Assembly: GCA_958427895.1 (NCBI GenBank)
Contig: CAUADW010000084.1
Span: 1 to 6,548 of the forward strand
DNA: 6,548 nt
Direction: 5' to 3'
Origin: an uncultured Collinsella sp.
GTDB lineage: Bacteria; Actinomycetota; Coriobacteriia; Coriobacteriales; Coriobacteriaceae
Part shown: in pieces, positions 5,767-6,548 of the stretch
Layout: the number at the start of each line of letters is the position of its first letter
Position numbering within the stretch: position 1 is the stretch's first letter
The notes under the pieces: model-generated
What the model was told of the DNA's origin: nothing
Seen by the model: only the letters and a program-made list of their open reading frames with translations
The model's database searches: none
Made by a program: the position numbers and the translations under genes

Positions 5767-6548
5767 ATGAACAAGCCGAGTGTTTCTGCCGGCGTCGTTG
5801 CCGGCGTTGCTCTGGGAGCCGCGGCGCTTGGTGCGGCTGCTGTCGCTGTTCGTGCTGCCTGTCTGCAGGTTGCGCGAACCCGCAATGGGTTGGCGCGTGT
5901 GAAACGCCTGCACGATGAGAGCGGCGACGAAGTCCGCGTATTAATACAAGGCGGCGTCTACCAAAGCGCGAGTTACGTTGGCGAACGCTGGGCGGAGCCC
6001 GTCTTTGCGTACTATTGCGCGTTTGACGACGTGTTTGAGGCTGAGGACGCAATGCGTGATGCTTACGGGCATGGTATCGACCGTATGCTCATGCTGGGCG
6101 GCGGCGGGTTTGCCTATCCTAAGTTTGCGCTGATGTCGCACGAGGGCTTGCGCATGGACGTCATTGAGTACGATGCCGAGATTACGCGCCTGGCGCGCCG
6201 TTGGTTCTACCTGGACGAGCTGGAGCGCACGGTGGGCGACCGCTTGCGGGTGATTACCGCTGAGGCTCGCTCGTATCTGGGCGTGACAAGCGTGGGTCAT
6301 CGTCGCTACGACGTGGTCGTGAGCGATTGCTTTGGCGGTGCCGAGCCCGTACGCGAGCTGGCGACGGTTGAGGCGTTGCGTTTGGTGCGAGGCAGCCTGA
6401 ACCCCGGGGGTATCTACGTGGCCAATATCGTGAGCGCAAACGAGGGGAGCGATGTGACGTTCCTGCGCGATTGCGCTGCCACGGCACTCGAGGTATTCGC
6501 CCACGCCTGGGTGGTCCCATGTGGCGATGCGGAGTTCGGCGGCGAGGA
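5767..6548 (+). CDS. Membrane-anchored spermidine-synthase-like protein (partial, 3' end cut off)
   Basis: The reading frame starts directly after the elp3 stop (TAG then ATG) and stays open to the window edge, giving 260 visible residues. Residues 7-28 are Ala/Gly/Val-rich and hydrophobic, probably a membrane anchor. The rest resembles the spermidine synthase/class I methyltransferase fold: QGGVYQSASYVGERW (61-75), a nucleotide-binding glycine loop LMLGGGGFAYPKF (108-120), the acidic strand-2 end VIEYDAE (132-138), AEARSYL (165-171), YDVVVSDCFGG (181-191) and NPGGIYVANIV (212-222). True spermidine synthases usually have GGGDG in the glycine loop and D-S-x-D-P after the strand-4 Asp. Here these are GGGGF and DCFGG, so aminopropyl transfer is doubtful. 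Many such proteins are annotated spermidine synthase by fold alone. Codons TTA and ATA at 5941-5946 are unusual against the GC-rich background. Substrate is unknown; the link to Elp3 is positional. Confidence 0.75.
   Translation, partial: MNKPSVSAGVVAGVALGAAALGAAAVAVRAACLQVARTRNGLARVKRLHDESGDEVRVLIQGGVYQSASYVGERWAEPVFAYYCAFDDVFEAEDAMRDAYGHGIDRMLMLGGGGFAYPKFALMSHEGLRMDVIEYDAEITRLARRWFYLDELERTVGDRLRVITAEARSYLGVTSVGHRRYDVVVSDCFGGAEPVRELATVEALRLVRGSLNPGGIYVANIVSANEGSDVTFLRDCAATALEVFAHAWVVPCGDAEFGGE

Noticed and set aside
3658..5913. A 751-codon open frame antisense to elp3, running into the flanking genes
   Set aside because: It shares codon boundaries with elp3, so it stays open simply because elp3 lacks TTA, CTA and TCA codons. 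The translation has no recognisable domain, and elp3 carries clear motifs along its length.

Overview
The window looks like chromosomal DNA from a GC-rich bacterium. The best guess is a Coriobacteriia-type actinobacterium (Collinsella/Olsenella-like). The reasons are high GC with strong G/C preference at third codon positions, good Shine-Dalgarno sites, and the overall protein style (a short Xre regulator with an Ala-rich linker, a stand-alone bacterial Elp3). The taxon is inferred from composition and protein character; no marker gene is present. I see no mobile element, CRISPR array, tRNA or rRNA.

Layout. On the minus strand, positions 52-885 encode a TrmB-type tRNA m7G methyltransferase. 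Upstream of it, also minus, 1005-1877 encodes a class I SAM-dependent methyltransferase that resembles the Trm9/ALKBH8 wobble-uridine methyltransferases. A divergent control region of 267 bp (1878-2144) holds several short palindromes and candidate promoters. On the plus strand, 2145-2867 encodes an Xre-family DNA-binding protein fused to an Ala-rich linker and a membrane hairpin. It overlaps by an ATGA junction with 2864-3763, a membrane-anchored DUF4097-type beta-repeat protein. A strong intrinsic terminator (3811-3850) closes that pair. Elp3, a radical SAM/GNAT wobble-uridine modification enzyme, follows at 3862-5766, probably with little or no 5' leader. It abuts a spermidine-synthase-like protein (5767 to the window end, truncated) with no intervening base.

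How the genes may work together. Three of the six genes are tRNA-modification enzymes or candidates: TrmB for G46, Elp3 for carboxymethylation of U34, and the Trm9-like protein, whose eukaryotic relatives methylate the Elp3 product. The last pairing is the most interesting biological hypothesis here: a minimal bacterial cm5U to mcm5U route. It rests on motif resemblance and proximity only. The Xre-membrane protein and DUF4097 protein look like a separate, translationally coupled envelope-sensing or regulatory pair.

Every gene has a long open frame antisense to it in the same codon register (up to 751 codons opposite elp3). These are explained by the near-absence of TTA, CTA and TCA codons and are not annotated as genes.
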